34,666 nucleotides of DNA, taken from IMG/VR virus record IMGVR_UViG_3300021440_000079, positions 1 to 34,666 of that record; one strand, written 5' to 3'. Both the position numbers and the translations under genes were made by a program. Below the pieces are notes generated by a model. It was not told the DNA's origin. It saw only the letters and a list, made by a program, of their open reading frames with translations, and searched no databases. Numbering within the stretch: position 1 is the stretch's first letter; every line of letters begins with the position of its first letter. Below, one piece after another: positions 29,882 to 34,666 of this stretch. The stretch comes from a virus.

Positions 29882-31230
29882 GCCGCGCCCTCAAATTGCG
29901 GCCTTTCGACCGGTTCGACATTCTTTTTGCCCGACACGACACCTGGGAACAATTCCGTAAGAGCCCAGAACAGCGCGTCTGCGCGGTTCGGAGAATTCGG
30001 ACCCAGGTACCCAACGGTCGAGAATGCCGTCAATTCATCTTCGAGGGGTTGGAACACCCCCACATGACGAATCTTGCCTTGCTCATACAGCGCCGAGAAT
30101 GGTTCGGCACGAACCACCTTACCCCGAGTGGCCGTCACCATTTTAAACGGCGTACGCGGGCGCGAGGTCATAATCACGTGCTTCACCATCGCCCCGCCAT
30201 AGTTCACTTCACCGACCATGATGTCAGCTTCGTGACGTTCGAACGCATTCGTTGCAATCTTCCCCCAAACGGCGGGGCCCGCCTTGCAAGTGGGGTCTTC
30301 CAGCACGTATGCGATGCCATCCACTCCAAGCCCCGCGACCATGATACCAATTGCGTCATTGTCCGCGTTGTCGCGATCACCGCTACCTGATGGGTCGACT
30401 GCGACAACGACACGTTGCATATCAGGTAGCTTACCATCCAGAACACGCCACTTATCAATAGTCTCGTCAGTAAAGAGAGCATTTGGGGTGGCGTCCGCAA
30501 AATCACCGTCACGAAAGCGCTTACGCATACGGGCCGACAAGGCTCCAAGGGTATCCAAGTACCCAGCCGTCAGATTTTCCCGGTTATCTTCCGGGTTCAT
30601 CTTGAAGTATGCGTAATCGCTCGGGTTCGGCAACGGTTGCCGCGTTTCGGGGTCTTGCTTCTGGATGAACTCCCGATAAGTCCAGTGGTTCTTGTTGGTG
30701 GGGTTGCAGTCGTAGAAAGCACGGGGCTTGAGGATACTCGTCACGACTTCTTTGTCCCCATCCATCACCTTGGTTTCGGCAAGCTCGGCCAGACGGGTGA
30801 TTGCCGTATCTCGCGCCTGCTTCGGAATCTGGCTGGCCTCATTAAAGAGCATAGTAGAATACTCTTGGCCCAGAATTTTTTCAGTGCGCTCTTTATCGTC
30901 CAGACCTCCAAACCAAAGCTCTGATCCGTTGGGGAACGTCACGTACCAATCCGTCTTGGAAAGGTTGTACATCACTTCGGGAAAGCACAACTTCATGACC
31001 TTCGGAAATGTACCAAGAATCACCGAGGCTTTCAAGTGGTTGAAACGGAACCGCAGAATACAGTGATGTGAATTGGGTGCCTTGAGCGCACGCAAGACAA
31101 TATTTCGAACGTGAAGGAACGTCTTTCCCGAACGGGACCCACCGTAAAGCATATTATGCGTAGCCCCACCCGCAAGGATGGTTTGCGCCTCCAACTGCTT
31201 CTCAGTGAATTTAAAGACTTTATCGGCCAC
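29869..31230 (-). CDS. terL: Terminase large subunit
   Basis: 453 residues from a GTG at 31230; no ATG occurs before the ATPase core and an in-frame TAG lies upstream, so the start is close to here. The ATPase has Walker A Gly30-Gly-Ser-Arg-Ser-Gly-Lys-Thr37 and Walker B Met-Leu-Phe-Asn-Glu131. The nuclease domain begins with Val-Val-Ala-Val-Asp279-Pro-Ser-Gly and has acidic residues in Val-Gly-Glu-Val-Asn and Arg-Ala-Asp-Ala-Leu near the C-terminus. It is the packaging motor. The start codon is two bases after AAGGAA, too close for normal initiation, so coupling to the 49-residue gene that overlaps it is likely. Confidence 0.95.
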   Translation of the reverse strand: MADKVFKFTEKQLEAQTILAGGATHNMLYGGSRSGKTFLHVRNIVLRALKAPNSHHCILRFRFNHLKASVILGTFPKVMKLCFPEVMYNLSKTDWYVTFPNGSELWFGGLDDKERTEKILGQEYSTMLFNEASQIPKQARDTAITRLAELAETKVMDGDKEVVTSILKPRAFYDCNPTNKNHWTYREFIQKQDPETRQPLPNPSDYAYFKMNPEDNRENLTAGYLDTLGALSARMRKRFRDGDFADATPNALFTDETIDKWRVLDGKLPDMQRVVVAVDPSGSGDRDNADNDAIGIMVAGLGVDGIAYVLEDPTCKAGPAVWGKIATNAFERHEADIMVGEVNYGGAMVKHVIMTSRPRTPFKMVTATRGKVVRAEPFSALYEQGKIRHVGVFQPLEDELTAFSTVGYLGPNSPNRADALFWALTELFPGVVSGKKNVEPVERPQFEGAAWLG

Positions 31231-31369
31231 TTTCCTTGGCGTCCTTATGTTTAAAATATTCTACTTGTGCGAGGCGCTTTAACGCTTGACCCTTTGTCAG
31301 ATTTGGTTTCGAGAGCGGTTTGCCCAACTCCGACAGTACTTTATATCCTTGGGGGGTCTTGCGAATCAT
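31220..31369 (-). CDS. Short basic protein between the virion gene and terL
   Basis: An ATG at 31369 opens 49 codons that end eleven bases inside terL (TAA at 31222-31220). The product is basic (Lys-Thr-Pro-Gln-Gly-Tyr-Lys-Val-Leu, Lys-Gly-Gln-Ala-Leu-Lys-Arg-Leu) and looks helical. It fills the 145-base gap before terL and overlaps the terL start, which has a poor ribosome binding site, so it probably couples terL translation. No family recognised. Confidence 0.62.
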   Translation of the reverse strand: MIRKTPQGYKVLSELGKPLSKPNLTKGQALKRLAQVEYFKHKDAKESGR

Positions 31370-31375
31370 GACTGA

Positions 31376-32266
31376 TCAACCTGGTTCAAAAATTTGGAAC
31401 GCGATCACCGATGTATCAAGCACCTGGGCTGCACCTGCCCCGTCTCGGGCGGTGATCGTGAAGTTCGTACCCACCGTACGAGTGATCGAATAACTCGCCG
31501 CGACAGTGCCACCGTCTGTCTGGCGCTGTACAAAAATTCGGCTGTTCGCCGTGATTGATGTATTCGCGACAGTCACCACGCCTGCAACCAAAGTCGCAGT
31601 TCCTTGCTTGCCGTTCGCACCTTCCGAGACTTTGAGCCCCGCGCCTGGGCGAATGACCGCAAGACCGGTGGCGTCAATTTCAACGCGGACATTGTTTTTG
31701 GTAGTAAACCCACCTGTCGCCAATTGAATTTTGTTTGCCGTACCGGTCGAATCGGTCGCCAGAACCATGTTACCGGTTTTGCCTGATCCGGTTGGTGAGG
31801 AAACAAAGAAATATCCTTCGTTCGCTACTGTCACCGCATAAGCAGCTTGGGTAAACCCGCTTGATGTCATTCCGATATCCGCCCACCCGGCAGCATCCGT
31901 ACCGTTGTCGGGATATGCGATGAAATCAGCGGACGCATTTGCGCCACTTGATTTGTTCCAGTTGTACGCTTGGGTGTAGTTATTATTGGATGACACCGTT
32001 GCGACAACTGGGTTGGTCGCATTCGGAAGCAGAGATAGAGTATTCCCCAGCACGAGAGGGCCAGAATTCCCCGTTACAGGGTCAGTTGGAGCCTGTAACG
32101 CATCTTGCCACCCGTCAATCAAATCTCCGGGGTTGTTTGCTGTCGCAAAACCTGCTTGAATGAGCGAACGCATTTGGTCGAGCGTACAGTTATATTGCGC
32201 CCCCACGTTCAGAGGACGCCCGTATTCGTCAAATCGACCAGCTTTTGTGATAGTACAAATAGGCAT
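31376..32266 (-). CDS. Virion surface/fibre-type protein encoded between terS and terL
   Basis: 296 residues, start ATG at 32266 with AAAGGAA upstream. The N-terminus is Cys-Thr-Ile-Thr-Lys-Ala-Gly-Arg-Phe-Asp-Glu; the remainder is Gly/Thr/Asn/Val rich with beta repeats, and the C-terminal Gly-Lys-Gln-Gly-Thr-Ala-Thr-Leu-Val-Ala-Gly and Ser-Arg-Ile-Phe-Val-Gln-Arg-Gln-Thr-Asp-Gly-Gly resembles C-terminal domains of phage head fibres and tail proteins. An inner Gly-Ser-Gly-Lys-Thr is not an ATP site (no Walker context). A structural gene between the terminase genes is unusual for the P22 plan. Confidence 0.75.
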   Translation of the reverse strand: MPICTITKAGRFDEYGRPLNVGAQYNCTLDQMRSLIQAGFATANNPGDLIDGWQDALQAPTDPVTGNSGPLVLGNTLSLLPNATNPVVATVSSNNNYTQAYNWNKSSGANASADFIAYPDNGTDAAGWADIGMTSSGFTQAAYAVTVANEGYFFVSSPTGSGKTGNMVLATDSTGTANKIQLATGGFTTKNNVRVEIDATGLAVIRPGAGLKVSEGANGKQGTATLVAGVVTVANTSITANSRIFVQRQTDGGTVAASYSITRTVGTNFTITARDGAGAAQVLDTSVIAFQIFEPG

Positions 32267-32275
32267 GATATTCCT

Positions 32276-32776
32276 TTAAATACTCGCATCTTGATGAGTC
32301 GTGATCGAAATCATGACCATCGGGTTACCAGCACCAGCCCCGGAACCATTCTTCGCCCCGGCCCCCTCTTTGCCGATATATAGACCCGCGACACGTCCAC
32401 GAGCTTCATCGGCATTCAAAGCGACCTTCAATTGGCCCTGATCTTTTGCAAGATCCCGGATATCCGCCAATTCGACTAGATGGGAACCCAAAGATACCAG
32501 AGCGCTCTGGTGAACCGATTCCGTGATATCGCGAATACGGAGAGCAATCTCCGGACGGGCCATCAAAGCCCGTGCCTTAGCCACCGGGGTGGTGTCACTA
32601 ATCCCAAACGCTTCCTCGTACGCCTTCCGCAAATTGCCGCCATACTCGATCATAGCAAGGGCGAACATATCCTCCTTGGCCGTCAGCGGAGGAAGCGGCT
32701 CTGCAAGCTCCACGATCCGTCCACCTGAAGCAGATACTTCATATACTTCGGTGACTGGAGCGAGTTCCGTAGACAT
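32276..32776 (-). CDS. terS: Terminase small subunit
   Basis: 166 residues from the ATG at 32776; the longer reading to 32812 would run through the promoter and is rejected. The middle has Phe-Ala-Leu-Ala-Met-Ile-Glu-Tyr-Gly-Gly-Asn-Leu-Arg-Lys-Ala-Tyr-Glu-Glu-Ala-Phe and Ala-Arg-Ala-Leu-Met-Ala-Arg-Pro-Glu-Ile, the helix-turn-helix region of phage TerS that recognises the packaging site. The C-terminus is Gly/Ala rich and flexible. Position first in the late operon and the HTH support the call. It starts about seven bases after the -10 box, so its mRNA may be leaderless. Confidence 0.85.
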   Translation of the reverse strand: MSTELAPVTEVYEVSASGGRIVELAEPLPPLTAKEDMFALAMIEYGGNLRKAYEEAFGISDTTPVAKARALMARPEIALRIRDITESVHQSALVSLGSHLVELADIRDLAKDQGQLKVALNADEARGRVAGLYIGKEGAGAKNGSGAGAGNPMVMISITTHQDASI

Positions 32777-32783
32777 AGGCGTG

Positions 32784-32812
32784 AGTGTAGCACACACGAG
32801 GAAGCGTGTCAA
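32784..32812 (-). promoter_or_regulatory. Strong sigma-70 promoter for the late operon
   Basis: On the minus strand the -35 is TTGACA (32807-32812), the -10 is TACACT (32784-32789), and the spacer is exactly 17 bases. The predicted start of transcription falls on or next to the terS ATG at 32776. It is the only promoter seen for the 20-kb virion operon. Confidence 0.8.
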
Positions 32813-33312
32813 GTATATGGAAGAGTGATTGCACGAGCGTCAGGGGAGGGGCGAAGCCCGGTAGGGCACAAAGTGTGGGCCATAAGTTACAAAACTTGGA
32901 GAGTGCCACCCTATACGGGTCCTCTTGCCGAGCACCGGCTTATCGCGGCGAGGCTCAAGGCTCCGGGTACGGAATTGCCGGTACCTCTTCTGGCGGGCCC
33001 CCTGGCACGAGTCTTGCCTTAGTGAGCGCTAACTGGGGCTCTACTTCACACTTCGGCCCCTTCCGTTGGATGGCCAACAGGCCCAGAACCCTGGCCCAAA
33101 CACACCACTCGACGGTGCTTCAAACGCCAGTCGGAGAGCCAACGCCAATGATGGCGACAGCCCCGGGACCCCACTACTCTCCTCTCACTGCACACATGGG
33201 GGCTCCATATCGTCTCCGTGGATATCGGAGCTGTGATGTATAGGGTGGTATCTGACCCACTATGTGACAGCTCGGAACCCACATCTGTCATATCTATAGG
33301 AGTGGGTAGGAT

Positions 33313-33370
33313 GGGGTAGGAGCGACCCGGGACAGGACTACCTCTCCGACACCTGGAGGGGGTAGGAGCG
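33313..33370 (+). repeat. Direct repeat GGGGTAGGAGCG, two copies
   Basis: The 12-base word GGGGTAGGAGCG occurs at 33313-33324 and 33359-33370, 46 bases apart start to start. CTACCTCT also occurs twice (33338-33345 and 33410-33417). All lie in the gene-free region beside terS. Confidence 0.75.
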
Positions 33371-33372
33371 CA

Positions 33373-33403
33373 GCCTGGAGTATCCTCCTATACCTCTACA
33401 GGC
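33373..33403 (+). other. Stem-loop in the gene-free region
   Basis: GCCTG-GAG-TAT (33373-33383) pairs with ATA-c-CTC-ta-CAGGC (33390-33403), giving 11 base pairs with two small bulges and a CCTCCT loop (33384-33389). The loop is complementary to a Shine-Dalgarno word, so an RNA role is conceivable. No T-run follows. Confidence 0.45.
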
Positions 33404-33527
33404 AGAACCCTACCTCTATATACGGGGCGACTCGCTTGCCGCATTCGGCACCCCCATCCCGGTATATCTCCTCTATGTCACAGCCCATCGCCCCTGGCCC
33501 GTGAGCACCGGGAGAGGAGAGTAGTGC

Positions 33528-33980
33528 CTACTCCAGGTCCGGTGTCTCTGGTCCGTCATATAGTGGGTCCTCTCTCGTCGGTGTCTCCTCCAAGGGGCAC
33601 CAAACATCGTTCCCGCGACGCTCGCGATACTCTTGAATCAGCTGAACTCGTGCTGTGTTCCAATATCGTCCGTACATGCTCGACGCGATTTTGACATCAC
33701 CCCCCGCCTTCAGGTAAAGGTCGACAGCACGACGACGGATCGCAAGTTTAAGCTCTTCGTTCATCTTCATATGTTCACGACGATCGGCCAGCGCTTTTTT
33801 GCGTGCTTCCTTCGCTTCAGGCCGCTTGGCACTCTTTTTACGATATTCGCGTTCGCAGGCGATACATCCGTGTGTCTTTTTGCGTCTTTTGCCCCCTTCG
33901 TGAGGGTGCTTCGCGCAGATTTTACCAAGGAAGTAGTTCGGCCCCACTGACGCAGTGACGGTCAGGCTTTCTTGTTTCAC
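33528..33980 (-). CDS. Zinc-finger protein related to the HNH nuclease N-terminus
   Basis: 150 residues from a GTG at 33980 with AAGGAG upstream. The N-terminus Cys22-x2-His25-x13-Cys39-x2-Cys42, followed by Glu-Arg-Glu-Tyr-Arg, has exactly the spacing of the finger in the HNH protein at 29429-29881. The middle is highly basic (Lys/Arg/Glu), then comes a helix-turn-helix-like stretch (Arg-Arg-Arg-Ala-Val-Asp-Leu-Tyr-Leu-Lys-Ala-Gly-Gly-Asp-Val-Lys-Ile-Ala-Ser-Ser-Met-Tyr-Gly), and the C-terminus is acidic and Pro-rich. It lacks an HNH motif. A DNA-binding regulator or packaging accessory is plausible; its own promoter (34014-34042) faces the plus-strand genes. Confidence 0.8.
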   Translation of the reverse strand: MKQESLTVTASVGPNYFLGKICAKHPHEGGKRRKKTHGCIACEREYRKKSAKRPEAKEARKKALADRREHMKMNEELKLAIRRRAVDLYLKAGGDVKIASSMYGRYWNTARVQLIQEYRERRGNDVWCPLEETPTREDPLYDGPETPDLE

Positions 33981-34013
33981 GTGGAACTCCTTTTCAGGTT
34001 GATGAGAGCAGAT

Positions 34014-34042
34014 AGTGTACCATGAGTGGGCACTACTGTCAA
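34014..34042 (-). promoter_or_regulatory. Sigma-70 promoter for the zinc-finger gene
   Basis: On the minus strand, TTGACA (34037-34042) and TACACT (34014-34019) are 17 bases apart. The words GACAGTAG and TGGTACACT are shared with the promoter at 2272-2300. Predicted start near 34007, about 27 bases before the GTG at 33980. Confidence 0.75.
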
Positions 34043-34065
34043 CCCCTCTTCCCCTATCTCGCCTG

Positions 34066-34100
34066 TTGTTACACCTTGTTACACCTTGTTACACCTTGTT
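34066..34100 (+). repeat. Three tandem 10-bp repeats between divergent promoters
   Basis: TTGTTACACC is repeated three times without a gap (34066-34095), followed by a partial fourth copy, TTGTT. The 10-bp period places each copy on the same face of the helix. The array lies between the leftward promoter (-35 at 34037-34042) and the rightward one (-35 at 34124-34129), an ideal place for an operator or initiator binding site. Confidence 0.8.
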
Positions 34101-34123
34101 GCAATTTCGTGGCCTCCAATTAC

Positions 34124-34152
34124 TTGACGCCCTGTTCTCGCCGTGTTATACT
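34124..34152 (+). promoter_or_regulatory. Sigma-70 promoter for the 68-residue gene
   Basis: TTGACG (34124-34129) and TATACT (34147-34152), 17-base spacer. Predicted start near 34159, about 20 bases before the ATG at 34179. Read from the plus strand, directly downstream of the 10-bp repeats. Confidence 0.75.
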
Positions 34153-34178
34153 ATAGTCATAGCCGATAGGAGATCAAG

Positions 34179-34385
34179 ATGACGACCGACCAAGCCCTGA
34201 CACTCCTGCAAGAAGCAGCCACCTTCGGCACTTCCTACCAGAAGCGCAAGCTCAGCACCATTCTTACCCTCTGGCGCGCGACTCAAGCCGACCTGCAGGA
34301 AGGCACGATCCTCGCGAACCTCAGCCCTGAAGACTTCCGTAAGACTCTCGAACTCGCGGTCAAGACGGTCGGTTATGGCGTCTGA
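34179..34385 (+). CDS. Small early protein, 68 residues
   Basis: Start ATG at 34179 behind GATAGGAGAT. The product is helical and soluble, with Ala-Leu-Thr-Leu-Leu-Gln-Glu-Ala-Ala and Arg-Lys-Leu-Ser-Thr-Ile-Leu-Thr-Leu-Trp-Arg-Ala. No family recognised. It has its own strong promoter, typical of the first-expressed small phage genes, which often target host functions; this is inference from position only. Confidence 0.75.
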   Translation: MTTDQALTLLQEAATFGTSYQKRKLSTILTLWRATQADLQEGTILANLSPEDFRKTLELAVKTVGYGV

Positions 34386-34405
34386 TCCCACCCGAATTAG
34401 GGGGA

Positions 34406-34434
34406 TTGACAAGCCCTTCCCCCTGTGTTCCAAT
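34406..34434 (+). promoter_or_regulatory. Possible sigma-70 promoter for the last gene
   Basis: TTGACA (34406-34411) is a perfect -35; at 17 bases the -10 would be the weak TCCAAT (34429-34434). A better TAGAAT at 34434-34439 is 22 bases away, too far for normal spacing. Confidence 0.45.
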
Positions 34435-34474
34435 AGAATTGTTCCCCACCAATAGCCCGATAGGAGATTTCAAA

Positions 34475-34666
34475 ATGGCAACCACTAAGCGCGCAGCAGT
34501 CAAGCCCCTGAACATGACGCCCGCAAGCATCCGCAAGGCGTCCGACGCCGAGAAGGCACGGAAGGCAGCGAGCAAGAAGGCCCTTCACGCCGACATCGAG
34601 GCGAAGAAGCAGACGGCCAAGCCTGCCAAGCCTGCCAAGCCTGCCAAGCCTGCCAAGCCTGCCAAA
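34475..34666 (+). CDS. Lys/Ala-rich protein with Lys-Pro-Ala repeats, cut by the window end
   Basis: The ATG at 34475 follows GATAGGAGAT, the same leader word as the gene at 34179. Sixty-four codons are visible with no stop. The N-terminal half is basic and Ala rich (Ala-Ser-Ile-Arg-Lys-Ala-Ser-Asp-Ala-Glu-Lys-Ala-Arg-Lys-Ala); the visible end is a run of Lys-Pro-Ala units from a 9-base tandem DNA repeat. The composition is like histone H1 tails and suggests nucleic-acid binding, which is inference. True length unknown. Confidence 0.75.
   Translation, partial: MATTKRAAVKPLNMTPASIRKASDAEKARKAASKKALHADIEAKKQTAKPAKPAKPAKPAKPAK
34616..34666 (+). repeat. 9-base tandem repeat encoding Lys-Pro-Ala
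   Basis: GCCAAGCCT and its phase variants repeat at least five times up to the window edge, keeping the frame. Such arrays change length by slippage and are a common place for assembly breaks, which may be why the sequence ends here. Confidence 0.8.

Larger units (their letters stand above)
32813..33527 (+). other. 715-base region with no credible gene; repeats and hairpins
   Basis: Open frames on both strands here (for example 32806-33243 on the plus strand) have no ribosome binding site, biased composition and no recognisable protein features, so no gene is called. The stretch from about 33290 to 33450 is rich in GTAGG/CCTAC words, two 12-base direct repeats and a stem-loop (listed separately). 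Its place next to terS makes it a candidate for a packaging site, an origin or a structured RNA. Confidence 0.5.

Noticed and set aside
31754-31800. Gly-Ser-Gly-Lys-Thr in the virion protein at 31376-32266 looks like a Walker A motif
   Set aside because: It sits in a Gly/Thr-rich beta region without a preceding hydrophobic strand or a Walker B, so it is a chance match.
32806-33243. 145-codon plus-strand open frame in the gene-free region
   Set aside because: No ribosome binding site, Pro/Ser/Gly-rich chance composition, and it overlaps the late promoter.
33046-33291. 81-codon minus-strand open frame in the gene-free region
   Set aside because: No Shine-Dalgarno, no family-like motifs, and an ordinary length for chance in GC-rich DNA.
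32813-33527. tRNA genes or a CRISPR array in the gene-free region
   Set aside because: No cloverleaf with a GTTCGA-type T loop and no regularly spaced repeats were found.

Overview
The window is most of the genome of a tailed, short-tailed (podovirus-type) bacteriophage. No host genes, rRNA, tRNA, integrase, lysogeny repressor or CRISPR array were seen, so within this window it looks like an obligately lytic phage. The virion genes follow the order of Salmonella phage P22 (TerS, TerL, portal, scaffold, coat, gp4-like and gp10-like neck proteins, three DNA-ejection proteins, tailspike, lysis). The host cannot be named from the sequence. The P22-type capsid, the GH108 endolysin with a 3TM holin, the moderately high GC and the consensus sigma-70 promoters suggest a Gram-negative proteobacterium. 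No phage RNA polymerase is seen, which fits host-dependent transcription.

The main feature is a full candidate pathway for a Z genome, in which 2-aminoadenine (Z, diaminopurine) replaces adenine in phage DNA. It comprises PurZ (7493-8554), MazZ (8557-8865), DatZ (8858-9406) and a DpoZ-type family A polymerase (4874-6703). They lie in one rightward replication block. PurZ has Ser where the host enzyme PurA has its catalytic Asp. In this family PurZ makes succino-2-amino-dAMP from dGMP, MazZ supplies dGMP, DatZ destroys dATP, and DpoZ copies with dZTP. Host PurB, guanylate kinase and NDP kinase would complete the route, and none of these is encoded here. If the pathway works, most 'A' letters in this sequence are chemically Z.

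Layout. (1) 1-4778, plus strand: small genes, a SNF2 helicase with a HARP-like N-terminus, an N4 gp49/Sf6 gp66 family protein and a possible ssDNA-binding protein, closed by a strong intrinsic terminator. (2) 4874-12398, plus strand: DpoZ, three small genes including a 90-aa P-loop protein, purZ-mazZ-datZ, a VRR-NUC-like nuclease and a fused primase/helicase, mostly joined by overlaps of 1-8 bases. (3) 12381-32776, minus strand: the late operon, started by a TTGACA-17-TACACT promoter directly in front of TerS. It also carries two GNAT acetyltransferases, an Fe(II)/2-oxoglutarate hydroxylase-like protein and an HNH nuclease. (4) 32813-33527: 715 bases with no credible gene but with repeats and hairpins. 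(5) 33528-34666: a small zinc-finger gene and two small plus-strand genes around divergent promoters separated by three 10-bp repeats. The last gene runs off the window in a Lys-Pro-Ala repeat.

Points needing a check: an apparent frameshift in a tail protein (20505-20856), a zinc-finger domain shared by the HNH protein and the 33.5-kb gene, two twin hairpins bracketing a head gene, and several genes under 60 codons (3306-3485, 3882-3932, 31220-31369).
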